A stretch of 64,000 nt of DNA from Amia ocellicauda (GCF_036373705.1 NC_089851.1:56238497-56302496); one strand, 5' to 3'. Shown: positions 12,541 through 29,000, counted from the first letter of the stretch. Notes: a model not told the origin generated them from the letters alone. Made by a program: numbers and translations.

Positions 12541-15500
12541 GTCAATCAGATGCTTGCCTTGCCGTCCATCCATCCATCTATCTATCTATCTATCTATGAC
12601 TCTTGATATCTAACTCTCTTGCTTGCTATCGCTCCCCCAATGGTCAGTAGCATTGCAGCATAACAGCAGATCACGGACCACTGTCAATCAGATGCTTGCC
12701 TTGCCGTCCATCCATCCATCTATCTATCTATCTATCTATGACTCTCGATATCTAACTCTCTTGCTTGCTATCGCTCCCCCAATGGTCAGTAGCATAGTAG
12801 CATAACAGCAGATCACGGACCACTGTCAATCAGATGCTTGCCTTGCCGTCCATCCATCCATCCATCTATCTATCTATCTATGACTCTTGATATCTAACTC
12901 TCTTGCTTGCTATCGCTCCCCCAATGGTCAGTAGCATAGTAGCATAACAGCAGATCACGGACCACTGTCACTCAGATGCTTGCCTTGCCGTCCATCCATC
13001 CATCCATCTATCTATCTATCTATCAATGACTCTCGATATCTAACTCTCTTGCTTGCTATCGCTCCCCCAATGGTCAGTAGCATAGTAGCATAACAGCAGA
13101 TCACGGACCACTGTCAATCAGATGCTTGCCTTGCCGTCCATCCATCCATCTATCTATCTATCTATCTATGACTCTTGATATCTAACTCTCTTGCTTGCTA
13201 TCGCTCCCCCAATGGTCAGTAGCATTGTAGCATAACAGCAGATCACGGACCAATGTCAATCAGATGCTTGCCTTGCCGTCCATCCATCTATCTATCTATC
13301 TATCTATCTATCTATGACTCTCGATATCTAACTCTCTTGCTTGCTATCGCTCCCCCAATGGTCAGTAGCATAGTAGCATAACAGCAGATCACGGACCACT
13401 GTCAATCAGATGCTTGCCTTGCCGTCCATCCATCCATCCATCTATCTATCAATCTATCAATGACTCTCGATATCTAACTCTCTTACTTGCTATCGCTCCC
13501 CCAATGGTCAGTAGCATAGTAGCATAACAGCAGATCACGGACCACTGTCAATCAGATGCTTGCCTTGCCGTCCATCCATCCATCCATCTATCTATCTATC
13601 TATCAATGACTCTCGATATCTAACTCTCTTACTTGCTATCGCTCCCCCAATGGTCAGTAGCATAGTAGCATAACAGCAGATCACGGACCACTGTCAATCA
13701 GATGCTTGCCTTGCCGTCCATCCATCCATCTATCTATCTATCTATCTATGACTCTTGATATCTAACTCTCTTGCTTGCTATCGCTCCCCCAATGGTCAGT
13801 AGCATAGTAGCATAACAGCAGATCACGGACCACTGTCACTCAGATGCTTGCCTTGCCGTCCATCCATCCATCCATCTATCTATCTATCTATCAATGACTC
13901 TCGATATCTAACTCTCTTGCTTGCTATCGCTCCCCCAATGGTCAGTAGCATAGTAGCATAACAGCAGATCACGGACCACTGTCAATCAGATGCTTGCCTT
14001 GCCGTCCATCCATCCATCTATCTATCTATCTATCTATGACTCTTGATATCTAACTCTCTTAATTGCTATCGCTCCCCCAATGGTCAGTAGCATTGTAGCA
14101 TAACAGCAGATCACGGACCAATGTCAATCAGATGCTTGCCTTGCCGTCCATCCATCCATCCATCTATCTATCAATCTATCAATGACTCTCGATATCTAAC
14201 TCTCTTACTTGCTATCGCTCCCCCAATGGTCAGTAGCATAGTAGCATAACAGCAGATCACGGACCACTGTCAATCAGATGCTTGCCTTGCCGTCCATCCA
14301 TCCATCCATCTATCTATCTATCTATCAATGACTCTCGATATCTAACTCTCTTACTTGCTATCGCTCCCCCAATGGTCAGTAGCATAGTAGCATAACAGCA
14401 GATCACGGACCACTGTCAATCAGATGCTTGCCTTGCCGTCCATCCATCCATCTATCTATCTATCTATCTATGACTCTTGATATCTAACTCTCTTGCTTGC
14501 TATCGCTCCCCCAATGGTCAGTAGCATAGTAGCATAACAGCAGATCACGGACCACTGTCACTCAGATGCTTGCCTTGCCGTCCATCCATCCATCCATCTA
14601 TCTATCTATCTATCAATGACTCTCGATATCTAACTCTCTTGCTTGCTATCGCTCCCCCAATGGTCAGTAGCATAGTAGCATAACAGCAGATCACGGACCA
14701 CTGTCAATCAGATGCTTGCCTTGCCGTCCATCCATCCATCTATCTATCTATCTATCTATGACTCTTGATATCTAACTCTCTTGCTTGCTATCGCTCCCCC
14801 AATGGTCAGTAGCATTGTAGCATAACAGCAGATCACGGACCAATGTCAATCAGATGCTTGCCTTGCCGTCCATCCATCTATCTATCTATCTATCTATCTA
14901 TCTATGACTCTCGATATCTAACTCTCTTGCTTGCTATCGCTCCCCCAATGGTCAGTAGCATAGTAGCATAACAGCAGATCACGGACCACTGTCAATCAGA
15001 TGCTTGCCTTGCCGTCCATCCATCCATCCATCTATCTATCAATCTATCAATGACTCTCGATATCTAACTCTCTTACTTGCTATCGCTCCCCCAATGGTCA
15101 GTAGCATAGTAGCATAACAGCAGATCACGGACCACTGTCAATCAGATGCTTGCCTTGCCGTCCATCCATCCATCCATCTATCTATCTATCTATCAATGAC
15201 TCTCGATATCTAACTCTCTTACTTGCTATCGCTCCCCCAATGGTCAGTAGCATAGTAGCATAACAGCAGATCACGGACCACTGTCAATCAGATGCTTGCC
15301 TTGCCGTCCATCCATCCATCTATCTATCTATCTATCTATGACTCTTGATATCTAACTCTCTTGCTTGCTATCGCTCCCCCAATGGTCAGTAGCATAGTAG
15401 CATAACAGCAGATCACGGACCACTGTCACTCAGATGCTTGCCTTGCCGTCCATCCATCCATCCATCTATCTATCTATCTATCAATGACTCTCGATATCTA

Positions 15501-16465
15501 ACTCTCTTGCTTGCTATCGCTCCCCCAATGGTCAGTAGCATAGTAGCATAACAGCAGATCACGGACCACTGTCAATCAGATGCTTGCCTTGCCGTCCATC
15601 CATCCATCTATCTATCTATCTATCTATGACTCTTGATATCTAACTCTCTTAATTGCTATCGCTCCCCCAATGGTCAGTAGCATTGTAGCATAACAGCAGA
15701 TCACGGACCAATGTCAATCAGATGCTTGCCTTGCCGTCCATCCATCCATCCATCTATCTATCAATCTATCAATGACTCTCGATATCTAACTCTCTTACTT
15801 GCTATCGCTCCCCCAATGGTCAGTAGCATAGTAGCATAACAGCAGATCACGGACCACTGTCAATCAGATGCTTGCCTTGCCGTCCATCCATCCATCCATC
15901 TATCTATCTATCTATCAATGACTCTCGATATCTAACTCTCTTACTTGCTATCGCTCCCCCAATGGTCAGTAGCATAGTAGCATAACAGCAGATCACGGAC
16001 CACTGTCAATCAGATGCTTGCCTTGCCGTCCATCCATCCATCTATCTATCTATCTATCTATGACTCTTGATATCTAACTCTCTTGCTTGCTATCGCTCCC
16101 CCAATGGTCAGTAGCATAGTAGCATAACAGCAGATCACGGACCACTGTCACTCAGATGCTTGCCTTGCCGTCCATCCATCCATCCATCTATCTATCTATC
16201 TATCAATGACTCTCGATATCTAACTCTCTTGCTTGCTATCGCTCCCCCAATGGTCAGTAGCATAGTAGCATAACAGCAGATCACGGACCACTGTCAATCA
16301 GATGCTTGCCTTGCCGTCCATCCATCCATCTATCTATCTATCTATCTATGACTCTTGATATCTAACTCTCTTGCTTGCTATCGCTCCCCCAATGGTCAGT
16401 AGCATTGTAGCATAACAGCAGATCACGGACCAATGTCAATCAGATGCTTGCCTTGCCGTCCATCC

Positions 16466-16499
<34 letters not shown>

Positions 16500-19400
16500 G
16501 ACTCTCGATATCTAACTCTCTTGCTTGCTATCGCTCCCCCAATGGTCAGTAGCATAGTAGCATAACAGCAGATCACGGACCACTGTCAATCAGATGCTTG
16601 CCTTGCCGTCCATCCATCCATCCATCTATCTATCAATCTATCAATGACTCTCGATATCTAACTCTCTTACTTGCTATCGCTCCCCCAATGGTCAGTAGCA
16701 TAGTAGCATAACAGCAGATCACGGACCACTGTCAATCAGATGCTTGCCTTGCCGTCCATCCATCCATCCATCTATCTATCTATCTATCAATGACTCTCGA
16801 TATCTAACTCTCTTACTTGCTATCGCTCCCCCAATGGTCAGTAGCATAGTAGCATAACAGCAGATCACGGACCACTGTCAATCAGATGCTTGCCTTGCCG
16901 TCCATCCATCCATCTATCTATCTATCTATCTATGACTCTTGATATCTAACTCTCTTGCTTGCTATCGCTCCCCCAATGGTCAGTAGCATAGTAGCATAAC
17001 AGCAGATCACGGACCACTGTCACTCAGATGCTTGCCTTGCCGTCCATCCATCCATCCATCTATCTATCTATCTATCAATGACTCTCGATATCTAACTCTC
17101 TTGCTTGCTATCGCTCCCCCAATGGTCAGTAGCATAGTAGCATAACAGCAGATCACGGACCACTGTCAATCAGATGCTTGCCTTGCCGTCCATCCATCCA
17201 TCTATCTATCTATCTATCTATGACTCTTGATATCTAACTCTCTTGCTTGCTATCGCCCCCCCAATGGTCAGTAGCATAGTAGCATAACAGCAGATCACGG
17301 ACCACTGTCAATCAGATGCTTGCCTTGCCGTCCATCCATCCATCTATCTATCTATCTATCTATCTATGACTCTCGATATCTAACTCTCTTGCTTGCTATC
17401 GCTCCCCCAATGGTCAGTAGCATAGTAGCATAACAGCAGATCACGGACCACTGTCAATCAGATGCTTGCCTTGCCGTCCATCCATCCATCTATCTATCTA
17501 TCTATCTATGACTCTCGATATCTAACTCTCTTGCTTGCTATCGCTCCCCCAATGGTCAGTAGCATAGTAGCATAACAGCAGATCACGGACCACTGTCAAT
17601 CAGATGCTTGCCTTGCCGTCCATCCATCCATCCATCTATCTATCAATCTATCAATGACTCTCGATATCTAACTCTCTTACTTGCTATCGCTCCCCCAATG
17701 GTCAGTAGCATAGTAGCATAACAGCAGATCACGGACCACTGTCAATCAGATGCTTGCCTTGCCGTCCATCCATCCATCCATCTATCTATCTATCTATCAA
17801 TGACTCTCGATATCTAACTCTCTTGCTTGCTATCGCTCCCCCAATGGTCAGTAGCATAGTAGCATAACAGCAGATCACGGACCACTGTCACTCAGATGCT
17901 TGCCTTGCCGTCCATCCATCCATCCATCTATCTATCTATCTATCAATGACTCTCGATATCTAACTCTCTTGCTTGCTATCGCTCCCCCAATGGTCAGTAG
18001 CATAGTAGCATAACAGCAGATCACGGACCACTGTCAATCAGATGCTTGCCTTGCCGTCCATCCATCCATCTATCTATCTATCTATCTATGACTCTTGATA
18101 TCTAACTCTCTTGCTTGCTATCGCTCCCCCAATGGTCAGTAGCATTGTAGCATAACAGCAGATCACGGACCAATGTCAATCAGATGCTTGCCTTGCCGTC
18201 CATCCATCCATCTATCTATCTATCTATCTATGACTCTCGATATCTAACTCTCTTGCTTGCTATCGCTCCCCCAATGGTCAGTAGCATAGTAGCATAACAG
18301 CAGATCACGGACCACTGTCAATCAGATGCTTGCCTTGCCGTCCATCCATCCATCTATCTATCTATCTATCTATGACTCTTGATATCTAACTCTCTTGCTT
18401 GCTATCGCCCCCCCAATGGTCAGTAGCATAGTAGCATAACAGCAGATCACGGACCACTGTCAATCACATGCTTGCCTTGCCGTCCATCCATCCATCTATC
18501 TATCTATCTATCTATCTATGACTCTCGATATCTAACTCTCTTGCTTGCTATCGCTCCCCCAATGGTCAGTAGCATAGTAGCATAACAGCAGATCACGGAC
18601 CACTGTCAATCAGATGCTTGCCTTGCCGTCCATCCATCCATCTATCTATCTATCTATCTATGACTCTCGATATCTAACTCTCTTGCTTGCTATCGCTCCC
18701 CCAATGGTCAGTAGCATAGTAGCATAACAGCAGATCACGGACCACTGTCAATCAGATGCTTGCCTTGCCGTCCATCCATCCATCCATCTATCTATCAATC
18801 TATCAATGACTCTCGATATCTAACTCTCTTACTTGCTATCGCTCCCCCAATGGTCAGTAGCATAGTAGCATAACAGCAGATCACGGACCACTGTCAATCA
18901 GATGCTTGCCTTGCCGTCCATCCATCCATCCATCTATCTATCTATCTATCTATGACTCTCGATATCTAACTCTCTTGCTTGCTATCGCTCCCCCAATGGT
19001 CAGTAGCATAGTAGCATAACAGCAGATCACGGACCACTGTCAATCAGATGCTTGCCTTGCCGTCCATCCATCCATCCATCTATCTATCAATCTATCAATG
19101 ACTCTCGATATCTAACTCTCTTACTTGCTATCGCTCCCCCAATGGTCAGTAGCATAGTAGCATAACAGCAGATCACGGACCACTGTCAATCAGATGCTTG
19201 CCTTGCCGTCCATCCATCCATCCATCTATCTATCTATCTATCAATGACTCTCGATATCTAACTCTCTTGCTTGCTATCGCTCCCCCAATGGTCAGTAGCA
19301 TAGTAGCATAACAGCAGATCACGGACCACTGTCACTCAGATGCTTGCCTTGCCGTCCATCCATCCATCCATCTATCTATCTATCTATCAATGACTCTCGA

Positions 19401-19989
19401 TATCTAACTCTCTTGCTTGCTATCGCTCCCCCAATGGTCAGTAGCATAGTAGCATAACAGCAGATCACGGACCACTGTCAATCAGATGCTTGCCTTGCCG
19501 TCCATCCATCCATCTATCTATCTATCTATCTATGACTCTTGATATCTAACTCTCTTAATTGCTATCGCTCCCCCAATGGTCAGTAGCATTGTAGCATAAC
19601 AGCAGATCACGGACCAATGTCAATCAGATGCTTGCCTTGCCGTCCATCCATCCATCCATCTATCTATCAATCTATCAATGACTCTCGATATCTAACTCTC
19701 TTACTTGCTATCGCTCCCCCAATGGTCAGTAGCATAGTAGCATAACAGCAGATCACGGACCACTGTCAATCAGATGCTTGCCTTGCCGTCCATCCATCCA
19801 TCCATCTATCTATCTATCTATCAATGACTCTCGATATCTAACTCTCTTACTTGCTATCGCTCCCCCAATGGTCAGTAGCATAGTAGCATAACAGCAGATC
19901 ACGGACCACTGTCAATCAGATGCTTGCCTTGCCGTCCATCCATCCATCCATCTATCTATCTATCTATCAATGACTCTCGATATCTAACT

Positions 19990-20517
19990 CTCTTACGTGC
20001 TATCGCTCCCCCAATGGTCAGTAGCATAGTAGCATAACAGCAGATCACGGACCACTGTCAATCAGATGCTTGCCTTGCCGTCCATCCATCCATCTATCTA
20101 TCTATCTATCTATGACTCTTGATATCTAACTCTCTTGCTTGCTATCGCTCCCCCAATGGTCAGTAGCATAGTAGCATAACAGCAGATCACGGACCACTGT
20201 CACTCAGATGCTTGCCTTGCCGTCCATCCATCCATCCATCTATCTATCTATCTATCAATGACTCTCGATATCTAACTCTCTTGCTTGCTATCGCTCCCCC
20301 AATGGTCAGTAGCATAGTAGCATAACAGCAGATCACGGACCACTGTCAATCAGATGCTTGCCTTGCCGTCCATCCATCCATCTATCTATCTATCTATCTA
20401 TGACTCTTGATATCTAACTCTCTTGCTTGCTATCGCTCCCCCAATGGTCAGTAGCATTGTAGCATAACAGCAGATCACGGACCAATGTCAATCAGATGCT
20501 TGCCTTGCCGTCCATCC

Positions 20518-20551
<34 letters not shown>

Positions 20552-23090
20552 GACTCTCGATATCTAACTCTCTTGCTTGCTATCGCTCCCCCAATGGTCA
20601 GTAGCATAGTAGCATAACAGCAGATCACGGACCACTGTCAATCAGATGCTTGCCTTGCCGTCCATCCATCCATCCATCTATCTATCAATCTATCAATGAC
20701 TCTCGATATCTAACTCTCTTACTTGCTATCGCTCCCCCAATGGTCAGTAGCATAGTAGCATAACAGCAGATCACGGACCACTGTCAATCAGATGCTTGCC
20801 TTGCCGTCCATCCATCCATCCATCTATCTATCTATCTATCAATGACTCTCGATATCTAACTCTCTTACTTGCTATCGCTCCCCCAATGGTCAGTAGCATA
20901 GTAGCATAACAGCAGATCACGGACCACTGTCAATCAGATGCTTGCCTTGCCGTCCATCCATCCATCTATCTATCTATCTATCTATGACTCTTGATATCTA
21001 ACTCTCTTGCTTGCTATCGCTCCCCCAATGGTCAGTAGCATAGTAGCATAACAGCAGATCACGGACCACTGTCAATCAGATGCTTGCCTTGCCGTCCATC
21101 CATCCATCTATCTATCTATCTATCTATGACTCTTGATATCTAACTCTCTTGCTTGCTATCGCTCCCCCAATGGTCAGTAGCATTGCAGCATAACAGCAGA
21201 TCACGGACCACTGTCAATCAGATGCTTGCCTTGCCGTCCATCCATCCATCTATCTATCTATCTATCTATGACTCTCGATATCTAACTCTCTTGCTTGCTA
21301 TCGCTCCCCCAATGGTCAGTAGCATAGTAGCATAACAGCAGATCACGGACCACTGTCAATCAGATGCTTGCCTTGCCGTCCATCCATCCATCCATCTATC
21401 TATCTATCTATGACTCTTGATATCTAACTCTCTTGCTTGCTATCGCTCCCCCAATGGTCAGTAGCATAGTAGCATAACAGCAGATCACGGACCACTGTCA
21501 CTCAGATGCTTGCCTTGCCGTCCATCCATCCATCCATCTATCTATCTATCTATCAATGACTCTCGATATCTAACTCTCTTGCTTGCTATCGCTCCCCCAA
21601 TGGTCAGTAGCATAGTAGCATAACAGCAGATCACGGACCACTGTCAATCAGATGCTTGCCTTGCCGTCCATCCATCCATCTATCTATCTATCTATCTATG
21701 ACTCTTGATATCTAACTCTCTTGCTTGCTATCGCTCCCCCAATGGTCAGTAGCATTGTAGCATAACAGCAGATCACGGACCAATGTCAATCAGATGCTTG
21801 CCTTGCCGTCCATCCATCTATCTATCTATCTATCTATCTATCTATGACTCTCGATATCTAACTCTCTTGCTTGCTATCGCTCCCCCAATGGTCAGTAGCA
21901 TAGTAGCATAACAGCAGATCACGGACCACTGTCAATCAGATGCTTGCCTTGCCGTCCATCCATCCATCCATCTATCTATCAATCTATCAATGACTCTCGA
22001 TATCTAACTCTCTTACTTGCTATCGCTCCCCCAATGGTCAGTAGCATAGTAGCATAACAGCAGATCACGGACCACTGTCAATCAGATGCTTGCCTTGCCG
22101 TCCATCCATCCATCCATCTATCTATCTATCTATCAATGACTCTCGATATCTAACTCTCTTACTTGCTATCGCTCCCCCAATGGTCAGTAGCATAGTAGCA
22201 TAACAGCAGATCACGGACCACTGTCAATCAGATGCTTGCCTTGCCGTCCATCCATCCATCTATCTATCTATCTATCTATGACTCTTGATATCTAACTCTC
22301 TTGCTTGCTATCGCTCCCCCAATGGTCAGTAGCATAGTAGCATAACAGCAGATCACGGACCACTGTCACTCAGATGCTTGCCTTGCCGTCCATCCATCCA
22401 TCCATCTATCTATCTATCTATCAATGACTCTCGATATCTAACTCTCTTGCTTGCTATCGCTCCCCCAATGGTCAGTAGCATAGTAGCATAACAGCAGATC
22501 ACGGACCACTGTCAATCAGATGCTTGCCTTGCCGTCCATCCATCCATCTATCTATCTATCTATCTATGACTCTTGATATCTAACTCTCTTAATTGCTATC
22601 GCTCCCCCAATGGTCAGTAGCATTGTAGCATAACAGCAGATCACGGACCAATGTCAATCAGATGCTTGCCTTGCCGTCCATCCATCCATCCATCTATCTA
22701 TCAATCTATCAATGACTCTCGATATCTAACTCTCTTACTTGCTATCGCTCCCCCAATGGTCAGTAGCATAGTAGCATAACAGCAGATCACGGACCACTGT
22801 CAATCAGATGCTTGCCTTGCCGTCCATCCATCCATCCATCTATCTATCTATCTATCAATGACTCTCGATATCTAACTCTCTTACTTGCTATCGCTCCCCC
22901 AATGGTCAGTAGCATAGTAGCATAACAGCAGATCACGGACCACTGTCAATCAGATGCTTGCCTTGCCGTCCATCCATCCATCTATCTATCTATCTATCTA
23001 TGACTCTTGATATCTAACTCTCTTGCTTGCTATCGCTCCCCCAATGGTCAGTAGCATAGTAGCATAACAGCAGATCACGGACCACTGTCA
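19990..23090. repeat. Second copy of a >=3-kb satellite block (offset about 8.53 kb)
   Basis: Markers in 11469-14557 recur at a constant offset: TTACGTGC at 11469 and 19995 (8,526), CATTGCAGCA at 12651 and 21181 (8,530), and CACT variants at 12967, 13835 and 14557 recur at +8,530. The 4-bp drift is one CTAT unit. Before about 10,951 and after about 15,425 the two copies diverge in monomer order, so the duplicated block is bounded. Confidence 0.75.
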
Positions 23091-26000
23091 CTCAGATGCT
23101 TGCCTTGCCGTCCATCCATCCATCCATCTATCTATCTATCTATCAATGACTCTCGATATCTAACTCTCTTGCTTGCTATCGCTCCCCCAATGGTCAGTAG
23201 CATAGTAGCATAACAGCAGATCACGGACCACTGTCAATCAGATGCTTGCCTTGCCGTCCATCCATCCATCTATCTATCTATCTATCTATGACTCTTGATA
23301 TCTAACTCTCTTAATTGCTATCGCTCCCCCAATGGTCAGTAGCATTGTAGCATAACAGCAGATCACGGACCAATGTCAATCAGATGCTTGCCTTGCCGTC
23401 CATCCATCCATCCATCTATCTATCAATCTATCAATGACTCTCGATATCTAACTCTCTTACTTGCTATCGCTCCCCCAATGGTCAGTAGCATAGTAGCATA
23501 ACAGCAGATCACGGACCACTGTCAATCAGATGCTTGCCTTGCCGTCCATCCATCCATCCATCTATCTATCTATCTATCAATGACTCTCGATATCTAACTC
23601 TCTTACTTGCTATCGCTCCCCCAATGGTCAGTAGCATAGTAGCATAACAGCAGATCACGGACCACTGTCAATCAGATGCTTGCCTTGCCGTCCATCCATC
23701 CATCTATCTATCTATCTATCTATGACTCTTGATATCTAACTCTCTTGCTTGCTATCGCTCCCCCAATGGTCAGTAGCATAGTAGCATAACAGCAGATCAC
23801 GGACCACTGTCACTCAGATGCTTGCCTTGCCGTCCATCCATCCATCCATCTATCTATCTATCTATCAATGACTCTCGATATCTAACTCTCTTGCTTGCTA
23901 TCGCTCCCCCAATGGTCAGTAGCATAGTAGCATAACAGCAGATCACGGACCACTGTCAATCAGATGCTTGCCTTGCCGTCCATCCATCCATCTATCTATC
24001 TATCTATCTATGACTCTTGATATCTAACTCTCTTGCTTGCTATCGCTCCCCCAATGGTCAGTAGCATTGTAGCATAACAGCAGATCACGGACCAATGTCA
24101 ATCAGATGCTTGCCTTGCCGTCCATCCATCTATCTATCTATCTATCTATCTATCTATGACTCTCGATATCTAACTCTCTTGCTTGCTATCGCTCCCCCAA
24201 TGGTCAGTAGCATAGTAGCAAAACAGCAGATCACGGACCACTGTCAATCAGATGCTTGCCTTGCCGTCCATCCATCCATCCATCTATCTATCAATCTATC
24301 AATGACTCTCGATATCTAACTCTCTTACTTGCTATCGCTCCCCCAATGGTCAGTAGCATAGTAGCATAACAGCAGATCACGGACCACTGTCAATCAGATG
24401 CTTGCCTTGCCGTCCATCCATCCATCCATCTATCTATCTATCTATCAATGACTCTCGATATCTAACTCTCTTACTTGCTATCGCTCCCCCAATGGTCAGT
24501 AGCATAGTAGCATAACAGCAGATCACGGACCACTGTCAATCAGATGCTTGCCTTGCCGTCCATCCATCCATCTATCTATCTATCTATCTATGACTCTTGA
24601 TATCTAACTCTCTTGCTTGCTATCGCTCCCCCAATGGTCAGTAGCATAGTAGCATAACAGCAGATCACGGACCACTGTCACTCAGATGCTTGCCTTGCCG
24701 TCCATCCATCCATCCATCTATCTATCTATCTATCAATGACTCTCGATATCTAACTCTCTTGCTTGCTATCGCTCCCCCAATGGTCAGTAGCATAGTAGCA
24801 TAACAGCAGATCACGGACCACTGTCAATCAGATGCTTGCCTTGCCGTCCATCCATCCATCTATCTATCTATCTATCTATGACTCTTGATATCTAACTCTC
24901 TTAATTGCTATCGCTCCCCCAATGGTCAGTAGCATTGTAGCATAACAGCAGATCACGGACCAATGTCAATCAGATGCTTGCCTTGCCGTCCATCCATCCA
25001 TCCATCTATCTATCAATCTATCAATGACTCTCGATATCTAACTCTCTTACTTGCTATCGCTCCCCCAATGGTCAGTAGCATAGTAGCATAACAGCAGATC
25101 ACGGACCACTGTCAATCAGATGCTTGCCTTGCCGTCCATCCATCCATCCATCTATCTATCTATCTATCAATGACTCTCGATATCTAACTCTCTTACTTGC
25201 TATCGCTCCCCCAATGGTCAGTAGCATAGTAGCATAACAGCAGATCACGGACCACTGTCAATCAGATGCTTGCCTTGCCGTCCATCCATCCATCTATCTA
25301 TCTATCTATCTATGACTCTTGATATCTAACTCTCTTGCTTGCTATCGCTCCCCCAATGGTCAGTAGCATAGTAGCATAACAGCAGATCACGGACCACTGT
25401 CACTCAGATGCTTGCCTTGCCGTCCATCCATCCATCCATCTATCTATCTATCTATCAATGACTCTCGATATCTAACTCTCTTGCTTGCTATCGCTCCCCC
25501 AATGGTCAGTAGCATAGTAGCATAACAGCAGATCACGGACCACTGTCAATCAGATGCTTGCCTTGCCGTCCATCCATCCATCTATCTATCTATCTATCTA
25601 TGACTCTTGATATCTAACTCTCTTGCTTGCTATCGCTCCCCCAATGGTCAGTAGCATTGTAGCATAACAGCAGATCACGGACCAATGTCAATCAGATGCT
25701 TGCCTTGCCGTCCATCCATCTATCTATCTATCTATCTATCTATCTATGACTCTCGATATCTAACTCTCTTGCTTGCTATCGCTCCCCCAATGGTCAGTAG
25801 CATAGTAGCATAACAGCAGATCACGGACCACTGTCAATCAGATGCTTGCCTTGCCGTCCATCCATCCATCCATCTATCTATCAATCTATCAATGACTCTC
25901 GATATCTAACTCTCTTACTTGCTATCGCTCCCCCAATGGTCAGTAGCATAGTAGCATAACAGCAGATCACGGACCACTGTCAATCAGATGCTTGCCTTGC

Positions 26001-29000
26001 CGTCCATCCATCCATCCATCTATCTATCTATCTATCAATGACTCTCGATATCTAACTCTCTTACTTGCTATCGCTCCCCCAATGGTCAGTAGCATAGTAG
26101 CATAACAGCAGATCACGGACCACTGTCAATCAGATGCTTGCCTTGCCGTCCATCCATCCATCTATCTATCTATCTATCTATGACTCTTGATATCTAACTC
26201 TCTTGCTTGCTATCGCTCCCCCAATGGTCAGTAGCATAGTAGCATAACAGCAGATCACGGACCACTGTCACTCAGATGCTTGCCTTGCCGTCCATCCATC
26301 CATCCATCTATCTATCTATCTATCAATGACTCTCGATATCTAACTCTCTTGCTTGCTATCGCTCCCCCAATGGTCAGTAGCATAGTAGCATAACAGCAGA
26401 TCACGGACCACTGTCAATCAGATGCTTGCCTTGCCGTCCATCCATCCATCTATCTATCTATCTATCTATGACTCTTGATATCTAACTCTCTTGCTTGCTA
26501 TCGCCCCCCCAATGGTCAGTAGCATAGTAGCATAACAGCAGATCACGGACCACTGTCAATCAGATGCTTGCCTTGCCGTCCATCCATCCATCTATCTATC
26601 TATCAATCTATCTATGACTCTCGATATCTAACTCTCTTGCTTGCTATCGCTCCCCCAATGGTCAGTAGCATAGTAGCATAACAGCAGATCACGGACCACT
26701 GTCAATCAGATGCTTGCCTTGCCGTCCATCCATCCATCTATCTATCTATCTATCTATGACTCTCGATATCTAACTCTCTTGCTTGCTATCGCTCCCCCAA
26801 TGGTCAGTAGCATAGTAGCATAACAGCAGATCACGGACCACTGTCAATCAGATGCTTGCCTTGCCGTCCATCCATCCATCCATCTATCTATCAATCTATC
26901 AATGACTCTCGATATCTAACTCTCTTACTTGCTATCGCTCCCCCAATGGTCAGTAGCATAGTAGCATAACAGCAGATCACGGACCACTGTCAATCAGATG
27001 CTTGCCTTGCCGTCCATCCATCCATCCATCTATCTATCTATCTATCAATGACTCTCGATATCTAACTCTCTTGCTTGCTATCGCTCCCCCAATGGTCAGT
27101 AGCATAGTAGCATAACAGCAGATCACGGACCACTGTCACTCAGATGCTTGCCTTGCCGTCCATCCATCCATCCATCTATCTATCTATCTATCAATGACTC
27201 TCGATATCTAACTCTCTTGCTTGCTATCGCTCCCCCAATGGTCAGTAGCATAGTAGCATAACAGCAGATCACGGACCACTGTCAATCAGATGCTTGCCTT
27301 GCCGTCCATCCATCCATCTATCTATCTATCTATCTATGACTCTTGATATCTAACTCTCTTGCTTGCTATCGCTCCCCCAATGGTCAGTAGCATTGTAGCA
27401 TAACAGCAGATCACGGACCAATGTCAATCAGATGCTTGCCTTGCCGTCCATCCATCCATCTATCTATCTATCTATCTATGACTCTCGATATCTAACTCTC
27501 TTGCTTGCTATCGCTCCCCCAATGGTCAGTAGCATAGTAGCATAACAGCAGATCACGGACCACTGTCAATCAGATGCTTGCCTTGCCGTCCATCCATCCA
27601 TCTATCTATCTATCTATCTATGACTCTTGATATCTAACTCTCTTGCTTGCTATCGCCCCCCCAATGGTCAGTAGCATAGTAGCATAACAGCAGATCACGG
27701 ACCACTGTCAATCAGATGCTTGCCTTGCCGTCCATCCATCCATCTATCTATCTATCTATCTATCTATGACTCTCGATATCTAACTCTCTTGCTTGCTATC
27801 GCTCCCCCAATGGTCAGTAGCATAGTAGCATAACAGCAGATCACGGACCACTGTCAATCAGATGCTTGCCTTGCCGTCCATCCATCCATCTATCTATCTA
27901 TCTATCTATGACTCTCGATATCTAACTCTCTTGCTTGCTATCGCTCCCCCAATGGTCAGTAGCATAGTAGCATAACAGCAGATCACGGACCACTGTCAAT
28001 CAGATGCTTGCCTTGCCGTCCATCCATCCATCCATCTATCTATCAATCTATCAATGACTCTCGATATCTAACTCTCTTACTTGCTATCGCTCCCCCAATG
28101 GTCAGTAGCATAGTAGCATAACAGCAGATCACGGACCACTGTCAATCAGATGCTTGCCTTGCCGTCCATCCATCCATCCATCTATCTATCTATCTATCTA
28201 TGACTCTCGATATCTAACTCTCTTGCTTGCTATCGCTCCCCCAATGGTCAGTAGCATAGTAGCATAACAGCAGATCACGGACCACTGTCAATCAGATGCT
28301 TGCCTTGCCGTCCATCCATCCATCCATCTATCTATCAATCTATCAATGACTCTCGATATCTAACTCTCTTACTTGCTATCGCTCCCCCAATGGTCAGTAG
28401 CATAGTAGCATAACAGCAGATCACGGACCACTGTCAATCAGATGCTTGCCTTGCCGTCCATCCATCCATCTATCTATCTATCTATCTATGACTCTTGATA
28501 TCTAACTCTCTTGCTTGCTATCGCTCCCCCAATGGTCAGTAGCATTGCAGCATAACAGCAGATCACGGACCACTGTCAATCAGATGCTTGCCTTGCCGTC
28601 CATCCATCCATCTATCTATCTATCTATCTATGACTCTCGATATCTAACTCTCTTGCTTGCTATCGCTCCCCCAATGGTCAGTAGCATAGTAGCATAACAG
28701 CAGATCACGGACCACTGTCAATCAGATGCTTGCCTTGCCGTCCATCCATCCATCTATCTATCTATCTATCTATGACTCTCGATATCTAACTCTCTTGCTT
28801 GCTATCGCTCCCCCAATGGTCAGTAGCATAGTAGCATAACAGCAGATCACGGACCACTGTCAATCAGATGCTTGCCTTGCCGTCCATCCATCCATCCATC
28901 TATCTATCAATCTATCAATGACTCTCGATATCTAACTCTCTTACTTGCTATCGCTCCCCCAATGGTCAGTAGCATAGTAGCATAACAGCAGATCACGGAC

